The notes below the pieces were generated by a model. The model was not told the DNA's origin and made no database searches. It saw only the letters and a list, made by a program, of their open reading frames with translations. A DNA stretch of 64,000 nucleotides, taken from NCBI RefSeq assembly GCF_013386165.1, contig NZ_JACAOS010000003.1:62001-126000 (forward strand), read 5' to 3'. Made by a program: the position numbers and the translations under genes. Each line of letters begins with the position of its first letter. The first letter of the stretch is position 1. This document shows, one piece after another, positions 21,001 to 28,412 of this stretch. The DNA is from Pseudomonas gingeri (GTDB lineage: Bacteria > Pseudomonadota > Gammaproteobacteria > Pseudomonadales > Pseudomonadaceae).

Positions 21001-23898
21001 TCGAATGGCGGTGGTGGTGCGAGTGATGTTGTTATCGGAGACAGCAACACAATCTCCGCCGTTAGTAGCGCAATAACGCTAGATAGTATGAATGAGGTCG
21101 TATCTGGTAACGCTGATACGATAAACCTTTTGGCTGGTAGTTCCGCGACATTAACCAGTTACGGTGACTCGATTAGTTTGGAGGCGGGCGCCAGTCTGAT
21201 CAGTGACGGATATGGTTACAATACAATCAATGCGGGTGTCGACGACACCGTAGTTATCGGTGCGACGGCTGGCTCTCAGTCATTTTTCACTGACACTTTA
21301 AATGCGATAGGTGATCAGAGCGTCACCTTGGACAGTGGCGTCGCAATCAATGTGGTGGGTGGCGGAGATACCATTACGGCAGGCGGTGGCGACAGCGTTA
21401 CAGCCAGTGATGACACACTCAATTTGTCTGCGGGCGACTATGGCATTACTGGTGCGGGCGATACGATTTCAGCCAGTGGTGACAGCCTATATATCTCGAA
21501 CGGTGGAGGTGGCGCGAGTGATGTCATTACGGGCGACAACAACTCGATTTCAGCTAACAGCAGCGCTATTACACTCAATGGCGCGGGCGAAACGGTAACA
21601 GGGGCCTTCGACACACTGGCGCTGACAGGGGCGGGAGAAAGCATCTCCGGTAATTATGACTCGGTCAGTTTTGGGGCCGATACCACCGCATCGATGACCA
21701 GCTACGGTGATTCCATTAGTCTGGGCGCGGGCTCAAGTTTGACGAGCGTCGGGGACGGCTTTAACACGATCTATGCCACCTCTGACGACGCAGTGACAAT
21801 TGGTGGAACTGTCAATTCCGGCTACTACTTTACCGATAACTTGCACGTCACAGATGACCAGAATATCACCCTGGAAAGTGGTTCCTCAGTCGATGTAGTG
21901 GGCAGCGGAGATACCATTGCGGCGGGCGGTGGCGACAGCGTGACAGCCAGCGATGACACACTCAATTTGTCGGCGGGCGGCTATGGCATTACTGGTGCGG
22001 ACGATACGATTTCAGCCAGTGGTGACAGCCTATATATCTCGAACGGTGGAGGCGGCGCGAGTGATGTCATTACGGGCGACAACGACTCGATTTCAGCTAA
22101 CAGCAGCGCTATTACACTCAATGGCGCGGGCGAAACGGTAACAGGGGCCTTCGACACACTGGCGCTGACAGGAGCGGGAGAAAGTATCTCCGGTAATTAT
22201 GATTCGGTCAGTTTCGGGGCCGATACCACCGCATCGATGACCAGCTACGGTGACTCCATCAGCCTGGGCGCGGGCTCAAGTTTGACGAGCGTCGGGGACG
22301 GCTTTAACACGATCTATGCCACCTCTGACGACGCAGTGACAATTGGTGGAACTGTCAATTCCGGCTACTACTTTACCGATAACTTGCACGTCACAGATGA
22401 CCAGAACATCACTCTGGAAAGTGGCTCCTCAGTCGATGTGGTGGGCAGCGGAGATACCATTGCGGCAGGCGGTGGCGACAGCGTGACAGCCAGCAATGAC
22501 ACGCTCAATTTATCGGGCAGCGGGGATGCGATTGGCGGTGCCGGCGATACGATTGCAGCGAGCGGCGAAAGCCTGTCGATTTCGAACGGTGGAGGCGGCG
22601 CGAGTGATGTCATTATCGGCGATAACAACACTGTCTCTGCAAGCAACAGCGCGATTACATTCGGTGGCTCAGGCGAGAGCCTGTCTGGTAGCAATAATGC
22701 CATTTCCGTAACGGCTGGAAATAGCCTGACGGTCAGTGGCGCACAGAACGTCGTCAGTGGTTCATCGGATCAGATCACTTTATCAGGTGATGGCAGCAGT
22801 CTTGTCGTTCAAGGCAACAAAGACAACTTCGCAGTGACAGGCACTAACGACCGTATTATTGACGATCGCACCGATGGCACGTCGGTTCTCTATAACTGGA
22901 ATAACAGCGGTTTCGAAACTGAAACGGTCTATTCCGGGTCCGATGATTCGGGTGACATCATTGGTGGTTACGGGTATTCGGGCACTGGTTCTGGCGTTGA
23001 TGTACCTGGCGGATACGGCGGTGGTGACGGCGGCGGATATGGCTTTGCCGGTAGTCCTTCTGTCGTGTCATCAGCGTTGAGCCGCGACATAGGTTCCATC
23101 GCTCAATACGATCTGACTCACGGAAACCTTTCTGCCGCCGATGCTGCGCAGTCTGCATTGCATCAGGCCGTCGACACTGCAAACTCGACACCGACCGTAA
23201 GTGCTGGATCATCGGTACTTGAGAGCGCCAAATGGGATCAGCAGGTGATTACCTGGAGCCTTGCCGATACTCAAGGGGCTCAAGTTGCACCGTTCAGTGG
23301 CTTTATGGGGAGTGAAGACGAGTCGGTTGTGCAGGCTGCCTTTAATGCTTGGGGCGCCGCCGATCCCGGTCTGGTCTTCAAGGAAGTCAGCGATTCAGCG
23401 CAGTCAGATATTCGTGTGGGGTTTGGTGATTTCAACACCGCGACCACTGGTGTCGTTGGTTACACCAGTTTCCAGACTGATGACGGCCAGATGGAATCCG
23501 GTGTCGTTGTTCGAGTTGAGGATCCGACGCAGGATTCGCTGACTACAGGCCCCGACGGGCAACAAACCTACGCCGGTACTGATGCCACGCTTTCCCAAGT
23601 GCTGCAGCATGAGATTGGTCATGCGCTAGGTCTGGGAGACAACGCCGATCAAAACTCGGTGATGAACTACCAGCTCACGGCCAGCAATCGGACGTTGGAC
23701 CGAACGGACCTGGCCGGTATCGGTTCGCTTTATGGTTCTGGACCGAGTACCGCGTCAGTCGGCAGCAGTGGCGTGAGCCAGTTGATTCAGGCCATGTCCA
23801 CGTTCAATGCGGATGCCGGCGTCGCCGATACCACCTTGTTGCCACCCGCTTCGTTAAATAACAACGTGATATTGAGCGCTTCCGCACACGCAGCCTGA
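18037..23898 (+). CDS. Giant repeat protein with C-terminal matrixin-like metalloprotease domain; probable type I secretion substrate
   Basis: This 1953-residue acidic, Ser/Thr/Gly/Asp-rich protein lacks an N-terminal signal peptide. It has AAGGAAG before its ATG. In order: Gly/Ala-rich hydrophobic stretches (about 15-35 and 85-140); about a dozen short repeats with a D-A/S-N-G-type turn (about 270-660); a long series of G-D-x-I-x-A-x-G-type repeats (about 680-1630) consistent with a parallel beta-solenoid; a Gly/Tyr/Asp-rich linker (about 1635-1675); and a zinc-protease domain with HEIGHALGLGD (H1858, E1859, H1862, D1868) and a Met-turn SVMNY (M1876). The C terminus, hydrophobic and Ala-ending, could carry the export signal. 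Flanking exporter, adaptor and TolC genes indicate secretion. It may be an adhesin, toxin or protease; that is unresolved. Composition is AT-rich at the 5' end and normal at the 3' end. Confidence 0.85.
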   Translation: MAGSDSTPSWYHASAADWIGLGAAVMAAIITKGASLGETAALSQDAKAAENAGNYFFGIVGSVPGVVENTATATSKDSKVSPGQAFTREVFAGWAGYIATGATDVLVTGLLSAAGLTFGAPVIVGATAIAAGYAVTKYLSSEIEKSDAIANAAEKAAAAAASSTADSDPISNRQYALDDGSLVTVQTDGTLNIQTALGTYQYDAGGNPFSYTDTAGVSLSYDSVTGQITGVNTASPLEGLLTIGPDGIQITDQSTGVDVGTLSVDSSGSFQLSQTGVGTLTVPNTQSNQDISFAKDNGDGTTTTTTLAADGNSVATTEVDANGNVLLTSLTDISNGTNQSTTSFMDADGNFLGSLQTTSTVGTDSTTTVSSQLDASGLLIGTTSTITSNDGSSEVNSKDSQGNTLSEQIIASDGSAVVTTFNSLTDPNLNSTVSKDSNGDIFETSTTVAGDTPGSYVSTTLDANGALIEKETRTTDDSGTTDSQAYYEGGRLSSTSDIAADGSRIDTQYEDSSDPKITQSSHFDDNGDLVSQSSTQKNESDGSYLTTSTNPSGQTLSTLVEQADGSMTQTIFNNPNDANLKTVIENDAQGDLVGVSTTTAGTDSDYLTVRQNGDGETTGTDKTNITYDDQGQKNEHIQSYDANGVPTGSSDEVTSPNGHVSDTINGTGVGADLNNSTITLAPDAQANLVGTGNDVTIDNGASLVSQASDGTSGSQQGNQFTLSSGAILIDYEGNSTVADIITQTFGSTGANVTLDGGVATTELSGATITTKDGTTLMVVGDNNCVDGNCTVAIDGDGNQFTLHAGDIASINGNDNTANAVGDGAQLSVAGANNSVDATNGIITLADGTSTTLTGDDNQLSVGSDVAATIVGTDNTGTLNGSGSTITAGDDFTLSMAGASNNDTISVGANGTVSIASGDQGEVINLMNGILNLGSNVGVTSDGVGGNTISAGADDSLVANNDTISFSGGGDSISGAGDTISASDDSLLISNGGGGASDVVIGDSNTISAVSSAITLDSMNEVVSGNADTINLLAGSSATLTSYGDSISLEAGASLISDGYGYNTINAGVDDTVVIGATAGSQSFFTDTLNAIGDQSVTLDSGVAINVVGGGDTITAGGGDSVTASDDTLNLSAGDYGITGAGDTISASGDSLYISNGGGGASDVITGDNNSISANSSAITLNGAGETVTGAFDTLALTGAGESISGNYDSVSFGADTTASMTSYGDSISLGAGSSLTSVGDGFNTIYATSDDAVTIGGTVNSGYYFTDNLHVTDDQNITLESGSSVDVVGSGDTIAAGGGDSVTASDDTLNLSAGGYGITGADDTISASGDSLYISNGGGGASDVITGDNDSISANSSAITLNGAGETVTGAFDTLALTGAGESISGNYDSVSFGADTTASMTSYGDSISLGAGSSLTSVGDGFNTIYATSDDAVTIGGTVNSGYYFTDNLHVTDDQNITLESGSSVDVVGSGDTIAAGGGDSVTASNDTLNLSGSGDAIGGAGDTIAASGESLSISNGGGGASDVIIGDNNTVSASNSAITFGGSGESLSGSNNAISVTAGNSLTVSGAQNVVSGSSDQITLSGDGSSLVVQGNKDNFAVTGTNDRIIDDRTDGTSVLYNWNNSGFETETVYSGSDDSGDIIGGYGYSGTGSGVDVPGGYGGGDGGGYGFAGSPSVVSSALSRDIGSIAQYDLTHGNLSAADAAQSALHQAVDTANSTPTVSAGSSVLESAKWDQQVITWSLADTQGAQVAPFSGFMGSEDESVVQAAFNAWGAADPGLVFKEVSDSAQSDIRVGFGDFNTATTGVVGYTSFQTDDGQMESGVVVRVEDPTQDSLTTGPDGQQTYAGTDATLSQVLQHEIGHALGLGDNADQNSVMNYQLTASNRTLDRTDLAGIGSLYGSGPSTASVGSSGVSQLIQAMSTFNADAGVADTTLLPPASLNNNVILSASAHAA
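21355..22440 (+). repeat. Two near-identical 543-bp tandem repeats inside the giant gene
   Basis: Two in-frame copies of a 543-bp (181-codon) unit lie head to tail, roughly 21355-21897 and 21898-22440. A third partial copy begins after that and diverges at about 22510. The anchor AATTTGT/A recurs at 21421, 21964 and 22507, exactly 543 bp apart. The second halves of the two copies differ by only a few, mostly third-position, bases. Confidence 0.9.
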
Positions 23899-23933
23899 TT
23901 TCGCGAACTCACGCCATTTCCATCAAAACGATA

Positions 23934-23968
23934 GATGCTCTTCGCTGCGAGTAGCAGCCAAGAGCATC
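23934..23968 (+). other. Strong hairpin between giant gene and sulfotransferase gene
   Basis: GATGCTCTT (23934-23942) pairs with AAGAGCATC (23960-23968), and inside it GCTGC pairs with GCAGC around a GAGTA loop. This gives a 9+5 bp stem with one mismatch. No T-run follows, so it is more likely an RNA-processing, stability or attenuation element than a simple terminator. Confidence 0.6.
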
Positions 23969-24032
23969 GAGTATCAGTGCACGGCACTTGCGGTTTGTGA
24001 TATTTGCGGTCGCTAGTGCCTAAGGAGACGCC

Positions 24033-24860
24033 TTGGCTACTCAGTTTCATGCCATATCAGGTTTACCGCGTTCGGGATCGACACTGTTGTCGGCGCTGTT
24101 ACGCCAGAACCCGCGATTTTCAGCAGCGATGACCAGTCCGGTCGCTGCATTGGTCGGTTCGGTGCACGGGAAAATGTGCGGCGGCGAATTCGGTGGTTTT
24201 TTCGATGACAGCAAGCGCGCAACGATACTGCGCGCAGTCGTCGAGTCCTACTACGCCGATAAAATCGACACGTTGCCTGACAACCCCGTTGTATTCGATA
24301 CCAACCGCACATGGACCGGGCGGGCGGCGTTGTGGGGGGCGATGTATCCCCAGTCACGCATTATCTGTTGTGTCCGCGACGTCGGCTGGATCATCGACAG
24401 CGTCGAGCGAATGCTCGCCAAGAATCCCTTGCAGCTATCACGCATGTTCAACTTCCAGCCGGGGGCTTCGGTCTATGCCCGGGCGGAAATCCTCATGAAT
24501 TCGGATACCGGCCTGATTGGATTGGCCTGGAGCAATCTACGCGAAGCCTGGTTTGGCGAGCAGGCGAAGCGCTTGATCCTGGTGCCTTACGATCATCTGG
24601 TCAAAGAACCGCAACGTACCCTGAGCCGGCTTTATACCGAATTGGGTGAACCCTTGTTTGAGCACGATTTGCAAAACGTGGTGTATGACGAGCCGGATTA
24701 TGACGCCCACCTGGGCATGCCCGGCTTGCATGCAGTGCGCAAGAATGTCGAGTTCCAGGCGCGCAAACTCTGCATCCCGCCGGATATTTTTGCTCGATAT
24801 TCAACGACCGGCTTTTGGAACAATGCCGAACTCAACACGCATGGCGTGACGATTCTGTGA
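24033..24860 (+). CDS. PAPS-dependent sulfotransferase, TPST/RaxST-like
   Basis: This 275-residue sulfotransferase-fold protein is expected to move sulfate from PAPS to a hydroxyl. The 5'-phosphosulfate loop is LPRSGSTLL at 11-19, very like tyrosylprotein sulfotransferases. The 3'-phosphate site is visible as R115-D116 and S123 in VRDVGWIIDSV. It has no signal peptide and is probably cytoplasmic, so it would act before export. It starts at TTG 24033, five bases after AAGGAG; no better start exists. It sits between the giant secreted protein and the TolC gene and ends 5 bp before the TolC ATG, so it belongs to the secretion operon. By analogy with RaxST I infer that it modifies the exported protein. 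A lipid or glycan target remains possible. Confidence 0.88.
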   Translation: MATQFHAISGLPRSGSTLLSALLRQNPRFSAAMTSPVAALVGSVHGKMCGGEFGGFFDDSKRATILRAVVESYYADKIDTLPDNPVVFDTNRTWTGRAALWGAMYPQSRIICCVRDVGWIIDSVERMLAKNPLQLSRMFNFQPGASVYARAEILMNSDTGLIGLAWSNLREAWFGEQAKRLILVPYDHLVKEPQRTLSRLYTELGEPLFEHDLQNVVYDEPDYDAHLGMPGLHAVRKNVEFQARKLCIPPDIFARYSTTGFWNNAELNTHGVTIL

Positions 24861-24865
24861 GTGTG

Positions 24866-26353
24866 ATGGGTTCAGAAAACATGCTGAAAGTTCGTACAGC
24901 TCTGTCGTTCAATACGACTGTGTGCATCACTTTTCTTATGGGCACGGGCTCGGTGTTGGCCGCTGGATTCGGCCCCGCTGATCCGCTGCGTCAATTTGAT
25001 AGCGTTCCTGCAACGGCGGCCAACCATATGTTCGATTCGTCGCCGGCAGTCGATGGCTGCGTGGACAATTCGCAGGTGGACCTGGCCTTGCTGGACATCG
25101 TCTCCAGTGCTTTGTGCCACAACCCGAAAACCAGGGAGGCCTGGGCGAACGTCAAGGTCCAAACCGCCCAGGTCGGTGTCGCCAAGGCAGCTTACCTGCC
25201 CACCTTGAACGGCACGTTGCAAGAGGCGAAAGACAGCTCGACCAGCCATGGCACCACGGCCAATCCCTTTGTCGTCCAGTCCGACAGTCGCTACCAGAAC
25301 GCCGCGCTGACCTTGAATTGGGTGCTCTACGATTTCGGTGCCCGCTCGGCGAGTGTCGACTATGCCCAGAGCAAGCTGGCCTCTGCGTTGGCCGGGCAGG
25401 ACAGCGCCCTGCAGACGGTCTTTGCCAGTACGGTCAAGGACTACTACGCCGCCTTCGTAGCCCAGAAAAACCGGCAGGCCACACAACATATCGAAGCCGA
25501 TGCGAAACAGGTGCTGGATGCGGCCACGCTCCGGGTGCGCCATGGTGTGGCGGCGGTCAGTGATCAGTTGCAGGCCCAGACGTCTTATTTCCAGGCCACC
25601 TTCAACCGTAACAAAGCGGAGGGGGACTGGAAGACCGCATTGGGGCAGGTGGCTATCGATATGGGACGTCGCCCCAATCTGCCTTTACACCTGCTGGGAG
25701 AGGATGACGTGGCTCCGCCTGGCACAGCGTTCGAGCAGTCGGTCGACGAGTTGCTGCAAACAGCCCAGCAGCGCCATCCCTCTTTGATTGCTGCCCGTGC
25801 GGAACTGGCGGCGGCGCAGGCGAACGAGGACATGATCAGTGCGCAAGGACGGCCAACCATCAGCTTTGTCGGCAAGTACAGCTACGACAATCAACCGCAG
25901 AGCTCCGGTGTCGGCCAGCAGTTTTTGGGGGAGACGGTCCGCGACCGTTCGGTGGCGATTCAAGTCAGTATCCCGCTCTTCGAGGGTTTTACCCGGACTT
26001 ATCAGGTCCGCGGTGCGCAGGCGCAAGTTGAAGGCAAGGAGGCCAGCCTGAACGATGCCGAGTTACAAGTGGCGTCCAGTGTCTGGTCGGACTATCAGAC
26101 TTTGAAAGTCGGTACGCAGAACGTGCGGACCAGCCAGGAAATTCTCGACAGTGCCAAGCAGGCCTTCGAAGCGGCGCAGGCGCGTTATGCGAAGGGCGTG
26201 ACGGGAATCCTCGAGGTCATCACCACCCAGACCGCCTTGGCCAACGCCGAACAGCAACAGATCAGCGCTCTGGCCGGGTGGCAGAACGCACGAATCCAAC
26301 TCGCATCGAGCTTAGGTAGTCTGGATTTGAGGAGCCTGTACCCGACGTTATGA
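24866..26353 (+). CDS. TolC-family outer membrane channel of the type I secretion system
   Basis: This 495-residue outer-membrane efflux protein has a signal peptide ending around VLAAGF, two repeated TolC-like halves with long helical hairpins, and the typical VGVAKAAYLPTLNG and FEAAQARYAKGVTGILEVI segments. It would form the outer-membrane exit duct for the ABC exporter and HlyD adaptor encoded 9 kb upstream. The start could be ATG 24866 or ATG 24881 (MLKVRTAL), and the second gives the more usual leader length. It lies directly after the sulfotransferase gene and is followed by an intrinsic terminator, so it is the last gene of the island. Confidence 0.95.
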   Translation: MGSENMLKVRTALSFNTTVCITFLMGTGSVLAAGFGPADPLRQFDSVPATAANHMFDSSPAVDGCVDNSQVDLALLDIVSSALCHNPKTREAWANVKVQTAQVGVAKAAYLPTLNGTLQEAKDSSTSHGTTANPFVVQSDSRYQNAALTLNWVLYDFGARSASVDYAQSKLASALAGQDSALQTVFASTVKDYYAAFVAQKNRQATQHIEADAKQVLDAATLRVRHGVAAVSDQLQAQTSYFQATFNRNKAEGDWKTALGQVAIDMGRRPNLPLHLLGEDDVAPPGTAFEQSVDELLQTAQQRHPSLIAARAELAAAQANEDMISAQGRPTISFVGKYSYDNQPQSSGVGQQFLGETVRDRSVAIQVSIPLFEGFTRTYQVRGAQAQVEGKEASLNDAELQVASSVWSDYQTLKVGTQNVRTSQEILDSAKQAFEAAQARYAKGVTGILEVITTQTALANAEQQQISALAGWQNARIQLASSLGSLDLRSLYPTL

Positions 26354-26426
26354 GGCTGCATGGTGTGTTTGCAAGTTGAACCCCGTGCTCGTCTTGAGGC
26401 ATGAGTTAGAGAAGAAAGAAGACTGG

Positions 26427-26464
26427 AAAGGGGGCGGTGATGGCTGAGTCAGCAGCCCCTTTTT
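26427..26464 (+). terminator. Rho-independent terminator after the TolC gene
   Basis: AAAGGGG (26427-26433) pairs with CCCCTTT (26456-26462), with an inner GCTGA/TCAGC stem, and the right arm runs into TTTTT. This is a good intrinsic terminator closing the secretion operon. Confidence 0.75.
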
Positions 26465-26543
26465 GTGCCCCTTTCATCAACAGGGCGCTGCTGGTCGAGC
26501 ACCAGCAGCAGCTATTATGTGGGAGTGCTATGACATCGACGGT

Positions 26544-26939
26544 TTAAGTCAGAGGCGCGGGAGCTGGCGGCGGCGGTGTCGATTTCTTATGATGATCATC
26601 GGCATTGGACCAGCCTAAGCCTGTGCCAAAATCGACTTTCTGTTCGCTGAACGAATAACCGATATTCGCATCGCCAAAGTAGCCGTCGCCCTGGTAGGCC
26701 ACGCCGATATTAGGTCGAATGGATTGATTGGAAAAGACGTAATCCACCCCGATGGCTCCTACGCCACGGTTCTCTTGATTATCCGAAAATGCCTTGATTC
26801 CGACGGCTGGCCCTTCCCCGAATATATAGCTGACTCCGATCCCGAAACCCACGTCGTGTGCTTCGGCGCCCATGGAAAAAGCCATCAAAGTCGCTAGAAA
26901 CAATAGTTTTGGGGGGGAGGCGCGTAGTTTTCCTTTCAT
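26544..26939 (-). CDS. Small exported beta-rich protein of unknown function
   Basis: I do not recognise this 131-residue protein. From the ATG at 26939, which has GGAGAG about 5 nt upstream, it has a clear signal peptide (KGKLRASPPKLLFLATLMAFSMGAEA, cut before HD). Alternating Gly/aromatic beta-strand-like segments follow (VGFGIGVSYIFGEG, IGVDYVFSNQS, ANIGYSFSEQK), then a His/Lys and Pro-rich tail (PPPPAPAPLT). It looks like a small outer-membrane or periplasmic beta protein. A longer in-frame start at 27002 would bury the signal peptide. It stands alone, convergent with the TolC gene. Confidence 0.8.
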   Translation of the reverse strand: MKGKLRASPPKLLFLATLMAFSMGAEAHDVGFGIGVSYIFGEGPAVGIKAFSDNQENRGVGAIGVDYVFSNQSIRPNIGVAYQGDGYFGDANIGYSFSEQKVDFGTGLGWSNADDHHKKSTPPPPAPAPLT

Positions 26940-27068
26940 GATCTCTCCGTGAACTGCTTGGTTTGAGATGCCCTGCGTCGTGATTGTCGTGGCGCTTTTC
27001 AAACCATAGCAGAGAAAATTTCAGTCGGAGTTTGGTGGTGGCATGTGCTTATGGCGCGCAGTAGAAGC

Positions 27069-28034
27069 CTAAGGCTTGCGCTCCGCCAGCTCTTCCAGCA
27101 AGTCGGCCGAAGGCACGAAGAACAGCCCCCCCGTGACCGCCGTGCTGAAGTCGAGCAATCGATCATAGTTGCCCGCCGGCTTGCCGATAAACATGTTCTC
27201 GAGCATCTGCTCGACGGGGGCCGGCGAGCGCGCATAACCGATGAAGTAGGTGCCGAACTCGCCGGCGCCTGGTCGGCCGAAGGGCATGTTGTCCCGCAGG
27301 ATCTTCACTTCCCGGCCGTCCTCGGTGAGGGTGGTCAGGGAACTGTGGGAGCAGCTCGGTTTGACCGAGTCAGCGAGTTCGATATCGGACAGCTTGGTGC
27401 GGCCGATAATGCGCTCCTGGGTCTCGACGCTCAGCTTGTTCCAGCCGGTCATGTCGTGCAGGTACTTTTGCACCAGCACATAACTGCCGTTGGTAAACGC
27501 CGGGTCTTCATCGCCGACCATGGTGAAGTCGACCGCCGCGTGGCCAACCGGGTTTTCGGTGCCATCGACAAAGCCGACCATGCTGCGCATGTCGAAGTAA
27601 CGAAACCCCTGGACTTCATCGACCACCGTGATCGCGTCACCCAGCGGTGCGAGCAATTGCGTCGCCAATTCGAAACACAGGTCCATCTGGTCGGCCCGGA
27701 TGTGCAGCAGGATATCGCCCGGTGTCGCCGGCGCTTGGCGGCCTTCCACACCCACTTCACGAAAGCCGTGCAGCGAGGCGGGGCGCGGGCCGCCGAACAG
27801 GTGGTCCCAGGCACCGGAACCAAAACCGCAGACACAGGACAGATTACCGGCAGGCACGCGCTTGCCGACGGAGCGCGTCAGCGCGGCGACATCTTCGCAC
27901 CAGCCGCGCACGGTCTCGGCCGCTTCGCTACCGGGTGCCAAGGTGGCCACGATGAAAATCGCGCTGCTGGTGATCGGGCTATAGACCGCTTGCGGGTCAG
28001 GCTTGCGCTCGGTCGAGGGCGAAAGGGTTGTCAT
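27069..28034 (-). CDS. DyP-type heme peroxidase (YfeX-like)
   Basis: This 321-residue dye-decolourising peroxidase is a cytoplasmic heme enzyme that reduces peroxide while oxidising varied organic donors. The family motif GFVDGTENP lies at 154-162 with the catalytic Asp at D157. The proximal heme ligand is probably H230 (SCSHSS), and the distal Arg is R247 in ILRDNMPFG. The length matches YfeX-type DyPs. GGAG precedes the ATG at 28034. There is no Tat signal and no encapsulin gene or C-terminal encapsulin tag in view, so it is probably free in the cytoplasm. It appears monocistronic. Confidence 0.95.
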   Translation of the reverse strand: MTTLSPSTERKPDPQAVYSPITSSAIFIVATLAPGSEAAETVRGWCEDVAALTRSVGKRVPAGNLSCVCGFGSGAWDHLFGGPRPASLHGFREVGVEGRQAPATPGDILLHIRADQMDLCFELATQLLAPLGDAITVVDEVQGFRYFDMRSMVGFVDGTENPVGHAAVDFTMVGDEDPAFTNGSYVLVQKYLHDMTGWNKLSVETQERIIGRTKLSDIELADSVKPSCSHSSLTTLTEDGREVKILRDNMPFGRPGAGEFGTYFIGYARSPAPVEQMLENMFIGKPAGNYDRLLDFSTAVTGGLFFVPSADLLEELAERKP

Positions 28035-28131
28035 TCAGAACTCCACAGGCGGCGGATCAGATTTGAAAGACTGGAAAATAGCAGATTGCAACTCTGAAGC
28101 TACAATCGAGTGAAGAGAGCGCGCAGATGCA

Positions 28132-28392
28132 GTGGAGAAAACCCAGGCGCAGCCGATACACTGCTGTCCTGAATGTTCGAGTGCGTGTGCGATGACCCTC
28201 ACCGACGCTGTTCTCATCCTCCTGCTGGCGGCCCGCATCCATGGCACGGACGAAGCCGTGCGCGCGTCGGCCAAGAGCTGTGTGAAGAAATTGCCCCGTG
28301 GCAAACGCGAGCTGATCTACAACGTGATCAACAGCCGCAGTCCCATGGACATGGTGGCGCTGATGGCCGATAACCTGCAGTTGGACGACTAG
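28132..28392 (+). CDS. Small hypothetical protein
   Basis: This is a small open frame with coding-like composition, up to 86 residues from GTG 28132 (AAGAGAG about 12 nt upstream) or 66 residues from ATG 28192 (MTLTDAVLILLL). The C-terminal 60 residues look helical and basic, with KKLPRGKRELIYNVINSR, and the tail is acidic (LQLDD). I do not recognise a family. It sits between the convergent iolR-type gene and the divergent peroxidase gene. The start choice is uncertain. Confidence 0.6.
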   Translation: MEKTQAQPIHCCPECSSACAMTLTDAVLILLLAARIHGTDEAVRASAKSCVKKLPRGKRELIYNVINSRSPMDMVALMADNLQLDD

Positions 28393-28412
28393 GCAGGCGG
28401 GTCGCCGCGGGC

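Noticed and set aside
21355..22510. Possible CRISPR or tandem satellite array
   Set aside because: The repeats are 543 bp long, contiguous, without spacers and keep an open reading frame, so they are protein-coding duplications.
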